NCBI GenBank assembly: GCA_945872825.1 | Contig: CAMCBD010000014.1 | Location: 1-42,509 of the forward strand | DNA: 42,509 bases | Direction: 5' to 3' | Origin: Nitrosomonas ureae | GTDB taxonomy: Bacteria; Pseudomonadota; Gammaproteobacteria; Burkholderiales; Nitrosomonadaceae | In this document: positions 1 through 7,968 of the stretch, piece by piece | How the letters are laid out: the number at the start of each line of letters is the position of its first letter | Numbering within the stretch: the first letter of the stretch is position 1 | Notes under the pieces: model-generated | Databases searched by the model: none | The model's input: the letters and a program-made list of their open reading frames with translations, nothing else | Told to the model about the DNA's origin: nothing | Translations under genes and position numbers: made by a program

Positions 1-2
1 GC

Positions 3-77
3 TTTCATCAAGGTCTTGATAACCAAACTCCCAATGAGGTTTATTATCAATATCAAGCAATTCATCAGGCTGCCTGA
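3..77 (+). pseudogene. IS3-family transposase OrfB, 3' end cut by window edge
   Basis: Frame 3 reads FHQGLDNQTPNEVYYQYQ and ends at TGA 75-77. The pattern HQGL(D)xxTPxEVYY is the typical C-terminus of IS3-family OrfB (DDE integrase type), where it follows the catalytic core. Only 24 residues are inside the window, so it cannot be said whether the upstream part is intact. The element probably ends near 146, where an inverted-repeat-like sequence is seen. Confidence 0.6.
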
Positions 78-120
78 GCTTGATTAACTACCCATATCAG
101 AGCTTAATTCTACTCTCAGG

Positions 121-146
121 TTGGACAGTTGCAGGAGACCACTTCA
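121..146 (+). repeat. Possible right terminal inverted repeat of the IS3 element
   Basis: Read on the opposite strand, the stretch ending at 146 starts TGAAGTGGTCTCCTGCAACT. IS3-family ends start with TG and finish with CA, and this lies 44 bp after the OrfB stop, a normal distance for an IS right end. The left end is outside the window, so the match between ends cannot be tested. Confidence 0.35.
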
Positions 147-376
147 ATAGATCCCAAATAGGAGCCAACGCTCATTACAGCGCATCTGGCTTAAGCAAAA
201 GAAATTCGAAAGGAGAGGTGAATGAAGAACTCCGTTTATTGCCACACTGCCAGGTGGGCGGTCTTTCTATTTTCTACAGCTAGGCTGGATCGAAAAACGC
301 GCTGGTGCTGCTGTGAGCTAGGTTCGATTTTGTAAACGGGCAAGTATGATATTTTGTTAACTTGTTAGGAGAAACT

Positions 377-510
377 ATGAAACGAGTACCGTGGCGTTTT
401 ATTTACTGAAGAATATAAGTAAGAAGCCATCAAGATAGTTAAAAACTGTGATGAATCAAGAGCAGTTGCAGCTAATGGTTTTGCTTATAAAAAAACAATA
501 GTTTCCCTAA
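377..510 (+). pseudogene. Decayed IS3-family OrfA (helix-turn-helix) remnant
   Basis: An ATG at 377 follows a good ribosome-binding site (TTAGGAG) and gives MKRVPWR before the frame breaks. The next frame continues FTEEYK, a stop, then EAIKIVKNCDESRAVAANGF. This is the usual OrfA pattern (FTEEFK-x-EAVKLV...SVAEAA-x-xLG) of an IS3 transposase helix-turn-helix. One frameshift and one in-frame TAA show it is dead. It lies to the right of the OrfB end and so belongs to a second, separate element. From 511 to 671 no coding signal is seen. Confidence 0.55.
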
Positions 511-671
511 TATACATCATTGTATTGATTAAGCTAGGATGCTCACATGTCACTCTGGTTGAAGTTATTACAATCATGTACACCCAAATACACTCTTAAA
601 GTGTGCCATCTTGTGAGACAGTGATAGATTATTTTCAGAAACGATATCGAGCTACCTTATTGGGATGAAAA

Positions 672-821
672 ATGCTTGTGAAAATTTTTGTGATCATATC
701 ATTGATTATTGGGGGCCTGACCGGCTGCGCGACTAATGGCTTTTCTTATCAGTCGTCACAAAATGACGAATGTGCTTTAGCAGGCAGGGCGTTCATGTAC
801 TCCTGCATCAGTCGAAGATAA
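672..821 (+). CDS. Small predicted lipoprotein, 49 aa
   Basis: The reading frame starts MLVKIFVIISLIIGG and reaches LTGC, a lipobox that would put a lipidated Cys at about residue 18. The mature part is only about 32 residues (ATNGFSYQSSQNDECALAGR and a further twelve) with two more cysteines. A GGGA element sits 7 nt before the ATG. It is probably an exported small lipoprotein or the N-terminal stump of a larger one damaged by the neighbouring IS activity. No family is recognised, and the short length keeps confidence modest. Confidence 0.4.
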   Translation: MLVKIFVIISLIIGGLTGCATNGFSYQSSQNDECALAGRAFMYSCISRR

Positions 822-978
822 CCCTAAGAGCTACTTTTTTGAGTATCGTACGAGGTGAGGTCCCCCTGTTTTTCGTCTTCCAACAGGTGAACAGTTTTAT
901 GCTATCAGTTTTTCCTACTGTTGAGTGATTACGGTTATGACCTGATAAGCTCGCTACGAATGTAATCAATATATTACT

Positions 979-1002
979 GTTCGTCCTGAGCCTATCGAAG
1001 GA
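979..1002. repeat. REP-like hairpin sequence
   Basis: The reverse strand reads TCCTTCGATAGGCTCAGGAC followed by GAAC. This is a variant of the dispersed TCCTTCGAC-AAGCTCAGGACGAAC type repeat found between genes in many bacteria. TCCTTCGA is partly self-complementary with the rest, so a small stem can form. It lies just after the 3' end of the histidine kinase gene and may protect or end that transcript. The only basis is visual resemblance. Confidence 0.45.
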
Positions 1003-1024
1003 TTTAATCAGAAATCCCTTAGGA

Positions 1025-2365
1025 TTATTTGTTTTTCTTTAAGCGCAAGGTAACGCAGAGACCACTGGTTCGATTATTTTCAATTGCCAGTTCCCCACCG
1101 TAGACTTGAATGATATCTCGGACAATGGCCAAGCCAATGCCGTGACCAGGTGTAGATTGGTCGGCACGCACGCCACGTTCCAGAATTCTGGCGATTTCAT
1201 GCAGCTGAATGCCGGAGCCATCATCCTTTACCTGGATAACCACTTGGTTTTCCTGATATTCGGCGGATAAATGGATGTTGTGGCGACACCATTTAAAAGC
1301 ATTGTCGACCAGATTGCCGAGCAATTCCATTAAATCACCTTCGTCGATACGCAGACTGATCGCATCGTCGATATCGATGGTTATTTCCGGGCGCTTGTTG
1401 CGATAAGCTTTTGCAACGGTAGTCACAATTCTGTCGACCATTGGGCGCAAGGTGACCAGCCCCATGCCTGGGGAGCTACCGGCGGTCGCGGCGCGGCGCA
1501 GCTGATACTGGATGATGTTATCCATGCGGTCAATTTGTTCTTGAATCGTTTTGTGCCGGTTTCGTTCGTCTTCTTCGCAATGGATTGCTCCCTGGAGAAC
1601 GGCGAGCGGTGTTTTGAGACTGTGCGCCAAATCGGCCAGGCCGTTACGGTAGCGTTTCTGCTGCTTGTGTTCGTGGTCGATCAAAGAATTGATGCTGTCG
1701 GTTAACAGCTTTAGTTCACTGGGATAAGTACCTTTCAGGTTTTCCTGCTGGCCGGATTCAATCGCGGCGAGCTCGGTGGAAACCTTGCGCATTGGTTGTA
1801 AACCCCAGCGTAATACCAGCATTTGCGTGACCAATAACAGAACAGCCATGACACTGAGCCATCCCCACAGGTCTTCGCGATAACGTTCTATCTGTGCTTC
1901 GAACAGTATGGTATTAGTAATGACGGTGAAGGTAAACGGATAGCTACCGGATTGTGTTTCCCAGGCAACGCCATAGCTGTATATAAAATGGGGCTTGCCG
2001 TCGATCATAATTTGCGCAAATTCTTTTTTTCCTTTTTCAAGGAGAGCCACGGCCGGAATTTTTTCATTGAGCGATGACGTGGATTGCCAGGTAATGGCGT
2101 TGGTGCGGTCAATGATGAATGCATAAGTATCCGAATTTACGTGACCAAATTCTGCATCGAGCAAGTTGGTCGGTACATCCAAAACGCCGGATTCTTCAAC
2201 TTCCGAATCCCCCATTAACATGAGCAGCTTCGCGAATAGACGATCCTGCACACCCAGACGCGCGCTGTCATAAAATGCGCGATCCAATGCCAACGCAATT
2301 CCGACGATAAAAATCAGTAAAACCAAGGTTGCGCTGAGCAAAACGCGTTGATTTAAAGACATCAT
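1025..2365 (-). CDS. PhoQ-like sensor histidine kinase
   Basis: This is an inner-membrane sensor kinase that would autophosphorylate on His and pass phosphate to the regulator encoded just upstream. Numbered from the upstream start at 2380, there are two membrane segments (about 13-31 and 171-190) around a periplasmic sensor of about 140 residues. The H-box LAHSLKTPLAVLQ has the phospho-acceptor at about 253. The N-box is ELLGNLVDNAFKW (about 352), followed by G1 DDGSGI and G2 GHGIGLAI. The H-box wording is characteristic of PhoQ. I chose the ATG at 2365 because it overlaps the regulator's TGA as ATGA; the upstream ATG at 2380 would add five residues. The sensed signal is unknown. Linkage to metal-binding proteins hints at divalent metals (inference). 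Confidence 0.85.
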   Translation of the reverse strand: MMSLNQRVLLSATLVLLIFIVGIALALDRAFYDSARLGVQDRLFAKLLMLMGDSEVEESGVLDVPTNLLDAEFGHVNSDTYAFIIDRTNAITWQSTSSLNEKIPAVALLEKGKKEFAQIMIDGKPHFIYSYGVAWETQSGSYPFTFTVITNTILFEAQIERYREDLWGWLSVMAVLLLVTQMLVLRWGLQPMRKVSTELAAIESGQQENLKGTYPSELKLLTDSINSLIDHEHKQQKRYRNGLADLAHSLKTPLAVLQGAIHCEEDERNRHKTIQEQIDRMDNIIQYQLRRAATAGSSPGMGLVTLRPMVDRIVTTVAKAYRNKRPEITIDIDDAISLRIDEGDLMELLGNLVDNAFKWCRHNIHLSAEYQENQVVIQVKDDGSGIQLHEIARILERGVRADQSTPGHGIGLAIVRDIIQVYGGELAIENNRTSGLCVTLRLKKNK

Positions 2366-3048
2366 GAAGATTTGTTGCATGTCAGAGTAAAGCGATAACC
2401 TCGCCCACGCATGGTTTCAATCGGATTCAGCGTGCCCTGGGGATCCAGTTTGCGGCGTAAACGTCCGACCATGACTTCAAGTACATTGCTGTCACGGTCT
2501 TCATCGTGCGGATAAAGATAATCGGCCAATGTATGTTTGGAGAGAATTTCGCCATGATGGCGTACCAATTCTTCTAGCAGGCGGTATTCAAATGACGTCA
2601 ATTCAATGATTTCTCCATTGACAGTAACCGATTGAGTTGTGACATCCAATGTGATGGGGCCGCATTTTAATAATGTTTGCGGTATGCCGGTTGCACGGCG
2701 CAGTAGCGCTTTGACTCTGGCTTGCAGTTCTTCCATTTGAAACGGTTTGGTGAGGTAATCATCTGCACCCATTTCCAGGCCTTGAACTTTGTCTTGCCAG
2801 CCGCTTCTGGCGGTTAAAATCAGAATGGGCAACAGACTGCCTTGCTCACGTAGCGCCTTGATAATTTCCAATCCGGACCTGCCGGGCAATCCAATATCAA
2901 TAATGGCGGCATCCAAAGGGTATTCCGTGGCAAAAAATAATCCTTCTTCGCCGTCACTGCAGGTGTCCACCATATAGCCAACGGATTCCAATTGCTGGCG
3001 AATCTGGTTTTGTAATTTGATTTCATCTTCAATGATTAGGATGCGCAT
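2362..3048 (-). CDS. PhoP-like response regulator (OmpR family)
   Basis: A 228-residue DNA-binding regulator. The receiver domain (1-115) has the acidic pair in IIEDE, phospho-acceptor Asp51 in AAIIDIGLPG, the switch Thr in ILTARSG and Lys in DDYLTKPF. The C-terminal half is a winged helix ending in the family signature RGRGYRF. The length is normal. It is translationally coupled to the kinase (ATGA overlap), so the two form an operon, and a PepSY gene lies 37 bp upstream on the same strand. The receiver sequence resembles PhoP/QseB-type regulators paired with PhoQ-like kinases. Targets cannot be read from the sequence. Confidence 0.88.
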   Translation of the reverse strand: MRILIIEDEIKLQNQIRQQLESVGYMVDTCSDGEEGLFFATEYPLDAAIIDIGLPGRSGLEIIKALREQGSLLPILILTARSGWQDKVQGLEMGADDYLTKPFQMEELQARVKALLRRATGIPQTLLKCGPITLDVTTQSVTVNGEIIELTSFEYRLLEELVRHHGEILSKHTLADYLYPHDEDRDSNVLEVMVGRLRRKLDPQGTLNPIETMRGRGYRFTLTCNKSS

Positions 3049-3085
3049 TTCATTATTTTTGAATTTTAAAGGTAAGAGGTTTGAA

Positions 3086-3382
3086 TTAGTGGGCGGATAT
3101 TACCGATCCGTCCGTCGCATTAATCAGAATAGTGTGTACTGTTGTGCCTTTATTACTGAGTATTTTAATGCGGTAAGTGTTGTCATCATGATTGATTGAG
3201 AGCGCACGGCCTTTGAAATGTTGTTGTGCAATCATGATCGCTTTTTGCTCGGTGATGCCAGTGAGCGGGTTGCTGCCAGTGCGATAATAGTATGAGGCAC
3301 TACTTTGCCACCCGGCCATTGCTTGAGTGATTGGGCTAGTCATTAACATCACAATCACTAAAATTTCCTGCCATCTATTCAT
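3086..3382 (-). CDS. PepSY-domain exported protein
   Basis: 98 residues. A signal peptide (about 1-23, ending QAMA) precedes a single PepSY domain: ITEQKAIMIAQQHFKGRALSI with the following YRIKIL...VHTILINATDGSVI core. Small periplasmic PepSY proteins are commonly encoded next to PhoP/PhoQ-type pairs and are thought to modulate sensor or protease activity. Here it is the first gene of the tricistronic minus-strand set PepSY, regulator, kinase. The exact role is not known. The domain call rests on the alpha-beta pattern and the conserved DGxVI ending. Confidence 0.75.
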   Translation of the reverse strand: MNRWQEILVIVMLMTSPITQAMAGWQSSASYYYRTGSNPLTGITEQKAIMIAQQHFKGRALSINHDDNTYRIKILSNKGTTVHTILINATDGSVISAH

Positions 3383-3462
3383 AACTCAACAGTCCTGAAC
3401 ACTGAAGGTAGAAGCTAAGCGGTAACAGGTACGTTTGAGGTACCTATTACCAGTTTTTCGTT

Positions 3463-3789
3463 TCAGAAGCGTAACATAAAGCTCGCATTTCCGGTATCAA
3501 TGCCCATCATCCCATGAGGAGGAGCGCCATAAACCGGTGCTGGATAGTAATAGTTATACCGCGGTTGTGGGTAGTGTGGCCGATTATAGCCACGGGGTTG
3601 ACTATAAATATAATTGTTTCCATTAAAATGGTTGTGGTGCTTATGGCTATGATGACCATGACGATGGTGGCCATGACCGTGACCATGATGACCTCTGCCC
3701 GCTTGCGCTAATGTGGGCGCTGCTAACGTAAATGCTAATAACACCATAATTAAAAGGCTGGCCAACATTTTTTTTGGGGGGGTTTCCAT
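3463..3789 (-). CDS. Histidine-rich exported protein
   Basis: 108 residues. The signal peptide (METPPKKMLASLLIMVLLAF and a segment ending LAQA) is followed by a segment with about 13 His in 24 residues (GHHGHGHGHHRHGHH...), then a Tyr/Pro/Asn-rich tail ending GNASFMLRF. I chose the ATG at 3789 because it has AAGGAG 8 nt upstream; a longer upstream reading adds an improbable N-terminus. The His cluster should bind Ni, Cu or Zn in the periplasm or outer surface. The gene is divergent from smbP, so both may answer to the same metal. Codons 3-8 are C7 followed by A8, a tract prone to slippage. No named family is recognised. Confidence 0.7.
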   Translation of the reverse strand: METPPKKMLASLLIMVLLAFTLAAPTLAQAGRGHHGHGHGHHRHGHHSHKHHNHFNGNNYIYSQPRGYNRPHYPQPRYNYYYPAPVYGAPPHGMMGIDTGNASFMLRF

Positions 3790-4169
3790 TTTATGTCTCC
3801 TTTCAGTTAATCGGTTTAGATTCGTTCTTGTTGGTGTTAATTTACACAGGAGGATATGAATGGAAACTGAATAAAGAAAGATGCCGAGATATTGCAAAAA
3901 ATCGCGAATAAAAAATTGAGAGAGTAGGTTTTTTTAAATTTTGTAATGTAGGAAGATTGATGATGATCGAAACAACAATTGATGCACATCAACCATTTGG
4001 GACATTGGTACGAAAAAATAAGGTTTGGGTATATACTGAGAATATGCCGAACTGATTAGCTTCAGAGAAGTGTGTTGCAGGTTTTTCCTCGAAGTTGCAG
4101 TCCGGCTGCTGGGATCTCCCCAGAAGTGTTCATATTATTAACATGTTGTTAAAGAAAGGAGTAATTATC
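3790..4169. promoter_or_regulatory. Divergent promoter region between the His-rich protein gene and smbP
   Basis: 380 bp without a credible gene, AT-rich around 3890-4030. It should hold the promoters of both divergent metal-binding protein genes. smbP has a strong ribosome-binding site, AAAGGAG at 4155-4161, eight bases before its ATG. No clear operator palindrome is seen. Confidence 0.45.
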
Positions 4170-4514
4170 ATGCGAGCTATATCAACAACGATTGCAGCGG
4201 GAACATTGGTCTTTTTCATGAGCACCCAGGTTTGGGCATCTGATGCAGGGCATACCTCAGAAGCGATGGAACATGCAGGCAAAGCCCAAGCACATGGAGA
4301 AATGGGGCATGCCAAAGACGCGCTCCAGCATGCCAAAGACAGCTTAGCGCATGCTAAGGCGTCAAGAGATGACCATGCGGCATCGCATAAACATATGGAT
4401 GAAGCGATCAAGCATTTAGAAGAAGCGATTAAACATGCTGATATGGGGCATGGGCCTGAATCTGCCAAGCATACTGAAGAAGCCATGAAACATATGCGCC
4501 AATCCGGTCATTGA
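4170..4514 (+). CDS. smbP: Small metal-binding protein SmbP
   Basis: A 114-residue precursor with a signal peptide (MRAISTTIAAGTLVFFMSTQ and VWA, cleavage near residue 23-24). The mature part of about 90 residues consists of heptad-like helical repeats rich in His, Ala, Lys and Glu, such as HAKDALQ, HAKDSLA, HMDEAIK, HLEEAIK and HTEEAMK. This is the signature of the Nitrosomonas europaea periplasmic copper-binding protein SmbP, a helical-bundle protein that binds several Cu(II) and other divalent ions. The start at 4170 is fixed by the ribosome-binding site AAAGGAG; the longer upstream frame lacks one. It is followed directly by a hairpin, so it is monocistronic. Likely role: periplasmic copper buffering for ammonia-oxidation enzymes. 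Confidence 0.9.
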   Translation: MRAISTTIAAGTLVFFMSTQVWASDAGHTSEAMEHAGKAQAHGEMGHAKDALQHAKDSLAHAKASRDDHAASHKHMDEAIKHLEEAIKHADMGHGPESAKHTEEAMKHMRQSGH

Positions 4515-4533
4515 TTGTTCAGAATCAATAATT

Positions 4534-4552
4534 CCCTCGGCTTTGCCGAGGG
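4534..4552. terminator. Hairpin after smbP, between convergent genes
   Basis: CCCTCGGC-TTT-GCCGAGGG forms a perfect 8-bp stem with a 3-nt loop. There is only a weak T run after it. It lies between the smbP stop and the hemH stop, so it can serve both strands. Confidence 0.7.
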
Positions 4553-4559
4553 GAAATCT

Positions 4560-5645
4560 CTAGTCTTTCGCACCCATTTTTAATGCTAGCTTTCTGGATA
4601 ATTGCGCTGCTTCTTCGGTAACTGCGATATCCAGCCATCCTTGTAGATGCGTGCAGGTAATATCGGCCAGCGCCCGGATCCAATCGCTACGTTCATTGAG
4701 GCAGGGAATGTAATGAAATTCCTTGCCGCCGCACTGAATGAATGTGTTTTTCGCTTCTATGGCGATTTCTTCCAACGTTTCCAGGCAATCGGATACAAAA
4801 CCAGGGCATATTACATCGACACGTTGTGTTTGTTCCTTGCCCAGTTGCTCCAGTGTTACCGCGGTATATGGTGTCAGCCATTTGGCTTTGCCAAAGCGCG
4901 ATTGAAAGCAGACTGAATATTGGTTTGACTCTAAGGCCAATGCTTCAGCCAGTAATCGCCCTGTCTTTTGGCATGCACAGTGGTAGGGATCACCTTTATC
5001 CAGGCTTGCGCGCGGCGTGCCGTGAAAGCTGATAATCAGTTTGTCAGGCCGGCCATGTGCATCCCAGTAATCCCTTACATTTTGTGCCAATGCTGCAATA
5101 TAGCCTGGATGGTCATGGTATTGCTTAACGGTACGAATCGAGGGTAAATTGCGCATCCGGTTTAATACCGAGAAAACATTATCCATTGCAGCGGCAGTGC
5201 TGCTGGCAGCATATTGAGGAAAGAGTGGAATAACGAGAATGCGCTCGCAACCCTGTTCTTGCATTTTTGCCATAACTGTTGCAACAGAAGGTTGGCCTAT
5301 ATTCATGGCGTATTCAACTATGGGCGGGTTTTGCAGCTGTGCTTGTAATGCTTCCCGCAATAATTTTGTTTGCCGTTCGGTGTGAACCTTGAGCGGAGAG
5401 CCTTCCGGTATCCAGATTTTTGCATATTTTTCAGCCGATGCTTTAGGTCTAAAAGGTAATATAAAACCATGCAGGATAGGCCACCAGATCAGTCTGGGTA
5501 TTTCAATCACCCGAGGATTACTGAGGAATTCTTGTAGATAAGGACGTAGTGCTTGAGCAGTCGGTGCTTCGGGTGTGCCCAGATTAATGAGTAACACGCC
5601 AGTTCGATTCGGCGATCCGTGTTGATAGATGGATTTGAGGGGCAT
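4560..5645 (-). CDS. hemH: Ferrochelatase
   Basis: 361 residues, normal for bacterial HemH. It inserts Fe2+ into protoporphyrin IX, the last step of protoheme synthesis, at the inner face of the membrane. Visible signatures are [13 protein letters not shown] near the N-terminus, the catalytic-His motif ISFHGTP (about residue 207), VCFQSRFG, and the late [17 protein letters not shown] segment with the conserved Glu residues of the metal path. The ATG at 5645 ([10 protein letters not shown]) fits family starts; a TTG at 5729 would add 28 unlikely residues. It lies downstream of hrcA on the same strand with a 107-bp gap. Heme demand is high in ammonia oxidisers because of multiheme cytochromes. 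Confidence 0.95.
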   Translation of the reverse strand: MPLKSIYQHGSPNRTGVLLINLGTPEAPTAQALRPYLQEFLSNPRVIEIPRLIWWPILHGFILPFRPKASAEKYAKIWIPEGSPLKVHTERQTKLLREALQAQLQNPPIVEYAMNIGQPSVATVMAKMQEQGCERILVIPLFPQYAASSTAAAMDNVFSVLNRMRNLPSIRTVKQYHDHPGYIAALAQNVRDYWDAHGRPDKLIISFHGTPRASLDKGDPYHCACQKTGRLLAEALALESNQYSVCFQSRFGKAKWLTPYTAVTLEQLGKEQTQRVDVICPGFVSDCLETLEEIAIEAKNTFIQCGGKEFHYIPCLNERSDWIRALADITCTHLQGWLDIAVTEEAAQLSRKLALKMGAKD

Positions 5646-5752
5646 AGTTATAAGTGTTGTAAGAGGTCTAATCCGTTTAAAATAATAAATTTCTGTGAAG
5701 CAACGATGTTTCAATAATACCGGCGACAAGAGTATTGCTAAAACATGATAGA

Positions 5753-6772
5753 TTAATGCTGTGATAAACCGCTGGAAAGGAGTTTTGCGGTAATTTCGAC
5801 AATCGGGATGATACGTTCATATGCCATGCGCCGGGGGCCGATAACACCGACTGTACCGACGATCTCTCCTTCAATTTCATATGGTGCCGTCACTACACTG
5901 AATTCTTCCAGCGATGCTACATCGGATTCCCCGCCAATAAAAATCTTGACGCCATGCGCTTGTCGGCTTAGTTCGAGTAACTGTAACAGCTTGGTTTTAC
6001 GTTCGAACAATTCAAATAATTTTTTAAGGCTAATCAGATTATCCGATAAATCTTCAACCTGAAGCAGATTTCGTTCGCCGGCCAAGACCACGGTTTCATT
6101 GCTTTCATTGACAGCATCACCACCCGCTTCAATGGCTGCATTCATCAGAATGATCATTTCACTGCGCAATTGTTTGAGTTCGTTATCCAGACGGCCGCGA
6201 ATTCCATCCAGAGTGCAGCCTGCATAGTGCTGATTGATAAAGTTTCCGGCTTCAATCAGATCAGATTGGCTGTAAGGTATATTGGTAAAGATAATACGAT
6301 TTTGCACATCTCCTTCCGGCGTTACGATGATCAACAAAATGCGTTTTTCTGATAAGGCCATAAACTCGATATAGCGAAATACAGCGCCTTTGCGTTTGGG
6401 TGTTATTACGATACCGGCAAAACGGGTCAGTTCAGATAGCAATTGCGATGCGACATTGATCAAACGCGAAGGATTGTCAGGATGTAATTGGTTTTCCAAA
6501 TGACTCAGTTCTACCTTATCCAGTGTTTTGACAACCAGCAATGTGTCGACAAAAAGACGATAACCTTGCGGTGTTGGAATCCTTCCGGCTGAAGTATGCG
6601 GACTAGTCACCAATCCCATTTCTTCAAGATCAGCCATGACATTACGGATGGTTGCAGGGCTTAAATCTAATCCGGAAAACTTTGAAAGAGCGCGGGAACC
6701 AACGGGTTGGCCTTCGTGGATATATCGTTCTACCAGTGTTTTTAATAATATTTGAGCACGTTCATTTAACAT
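5753..6772 (-). CDS. hrcA: Heat-inducible transcription repressor HrcA
   Basis: 339 residues. HrcA represses chaperone operons by binding CIRCE operators (inverted TTAGCACTC/GAGTGCTAA) and is kept active by GroEL. The N-terminal winged helix contains the family signature [18 protein letters not shown] followed by [14 protein letters not shown] (about 38-75). The C-terminal GAF-like dimerisation region ends with [28 protein letters not shown]. No CIRCE element is visible near its own start, so its targets (groESL, dnaKJ) are presumably elsewhere. It is divergent from nadK. Confidence 0.95.
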   Translation of the reverse strand: MLNERAQILLKTLVERYIHEGQPVGSRALSKFSGLDLSPATIRNVMADLEEMGLVTSPHTSAGRIPTPQGYRLFVDTLLVVKTLDKVELSHLENQLHPDNPSRLINVASQLLSELTRFAGIVITPKRKGAVFRYIEFMALSEKRILLIIVTPEGDVQNRIIFTNIPYSQSDLIEAGNFINQHYAGCTLDGIRGRLDNELKQLRSEMIILMNAAIEAGGDAVNESNETVVLAGERNLLQVEDLSDNLISLKKLFELFERKTKLLQLLELSRQAHGVKIFIGGESDVASLEEFSVVTAPYEIEGEIVGTVGVIGPRRMAYERIIPIVEITAKLLSSGLSQH

Positions 6773-7073
6773 AGTGTAATTCTACACGAATCAACAGGTT
6801 TCATAGTTTGGTTGTAAGCAGTAATTTTGGTTCACCTCATCTATGCTAAACTTTCTGGATACCGGCATATCCGTTATGGATTTGAGTTTTAATGTGAGTT
6901 AAAGTGTTTTTCTAGGAAATTTAATTCTTCAGGTTAAGTATATGCAAAAAGCTTTTTTACAACTTTTCCCGAGTGACTTGTTAACTAACCTATTTTGTTT
7001 TAACGGTAATTTTAGCGTTTATATTTAATTCTGATCCCAATACAATCAATAGTAGCCAACGATAACTCAAGTA
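6773..7073. promoter_or_regulatory. Divergent hrcA / nadK promoter region
   Basis: 301 bp without a gene, AT-rich, expected to carry promoters in both directions. I do not see a CIRCE element, a clear palindrome or a convincing small ORF. The exact -35 and -10 boxes cannot be fixed by eye. Confidence 0.4.
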
Positions 7074-7946
7074 ATGAATTCCTCATTTACAACTATTGCG
7101 TTGATCGGTAAACATAAAAATCCAGAAATTGCGGTGCCGCTTCTCAATCTTGCCGAGTATCTAACAGGGAAGAATCATAAAATTTTGCTGGATCATCTCA
7201 CAGCATCGCATATTTGCAGTGACAAGTATCCAGTGTTGTCTCTGGAAGAGATCGGTGGAAAGGCTGATCTCGCCGTTGTCGTGGGTGGTGACGGTACGAT
7301 GTTAAATATAGCGCGCATGCTGGTTTCATATGATGTGCCGTTAATCGGTATTAATCAGGGGCGGCTCGGTTTCCTCACTGATTTATCCGTGGACACCATG
7401 TTTGAAACACTCGATGAAATACTGGCAGGAAAATACACCACGGAACGCCGCATGTTGCTATATGCGGAAATCATTCGTGACGGCGCCAGTGTTTTCGGCA
7501 GCTTGGCACTTAACGACGTGGTGCTGTATCGCGGCATGAGCAGTGGCATGATTGAATTCGAAGTGAAAGTTAATAACGAATATGTGAATACGCTGCGTTC
7601 TGACGGATTGATCGTAGCCACGCCGACAGGTTCAACAGCCTATGCGTTATCATCCGGTGGTCCTATCCTACACCCCAGTCTGGATCTGATCGCACTAGTC
7701 CCGGTTTGTCCGCATACGCTCAGCAACCGTCCGATTGTCATCGGGCCGGATGCCAGTGTTGAAATTCAGATGCACAGTGCGGCCAATGTGCGCATTAATT
7801 GTGACAGTCATTCTTGTTATGATCTGGAACAGACAGACAGTGTTATCGTGAGGCGCTTTCCAAAAACAGTCCGATTGTTACATTCAGAGAACCACAGTTA
7901 TTATCGTATGCTAAGAGAAAAACTGGGTTGGAGTGAATTTCCCTGA
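7074..7946 (+). CDS. nadK: NAD kinase
   Basis: 290 residues. It phosphorylates NAD+ to NADP+ with ATP (or polyphosphate) in the cytoplasm. Signatures are GGDGTML (71-77, catalytic Asp), GINQGRLGFLTD (about 93), NDVVLYRG, and the glycine-rich DGLIVATPTGSTAYALSSGG with the adjoining SNRPIVI strand. Length and domain order are standard. The 3' end overlaps or nearly abuts recN, an arrangement (hrcA divergent from nadK-recN) that is common in betaproteobacteria. Confidence 0.96.
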   Translation: MNSSFTTIALIGKHKNPEIAVPLLNLAEYLTGKNHKILLDHLTASHICSDKYPVLSLEEIGGKADLAVVVGGDGTMLNIARMLVSYDVPLIGINQGRLGFLTDLSVDTMFETLDEILAGKYTTERRMLLYAEIIRDGASVFGSLALNDVVLYRGMSSGMIEFEVKVNNEYVNTLRSDGLIVATPTGSTAYALSSGGPILHPSLDLIALVPVCPHTLSNRPIVIGPDASVEIQMHSAANVRINCDSHSCYDLEQTDSVIVRRFPKTVRLLHSENHSYYRMLREKLGWSEFP

Positions 7947-7968
7947 TGACTCTGCAGAATATGCAATT

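Noticed and set aside
80-283. Plus-strand frame of 67 codons at the left edge
   Set aside because: It overlaps the IS3 terminal repeat, has no ribosome-binding site and no family resemblance.
222-335. 37-codon frame with a good AGGAGAGG ribosome-binding site
   Set aside because: Cys/Arg/Trp-rich sequence without family and without a membrane or signal pattern; it lies in IS-disturbed DNA, so the ribosome-binding site alone is not enough.
5753-7073. Search for a CIRCE operator near hrcA
   Set aside because: No TTAGCACTC-N9-GAGTGCTAA pattern is present upstream of hrcA or nadK.
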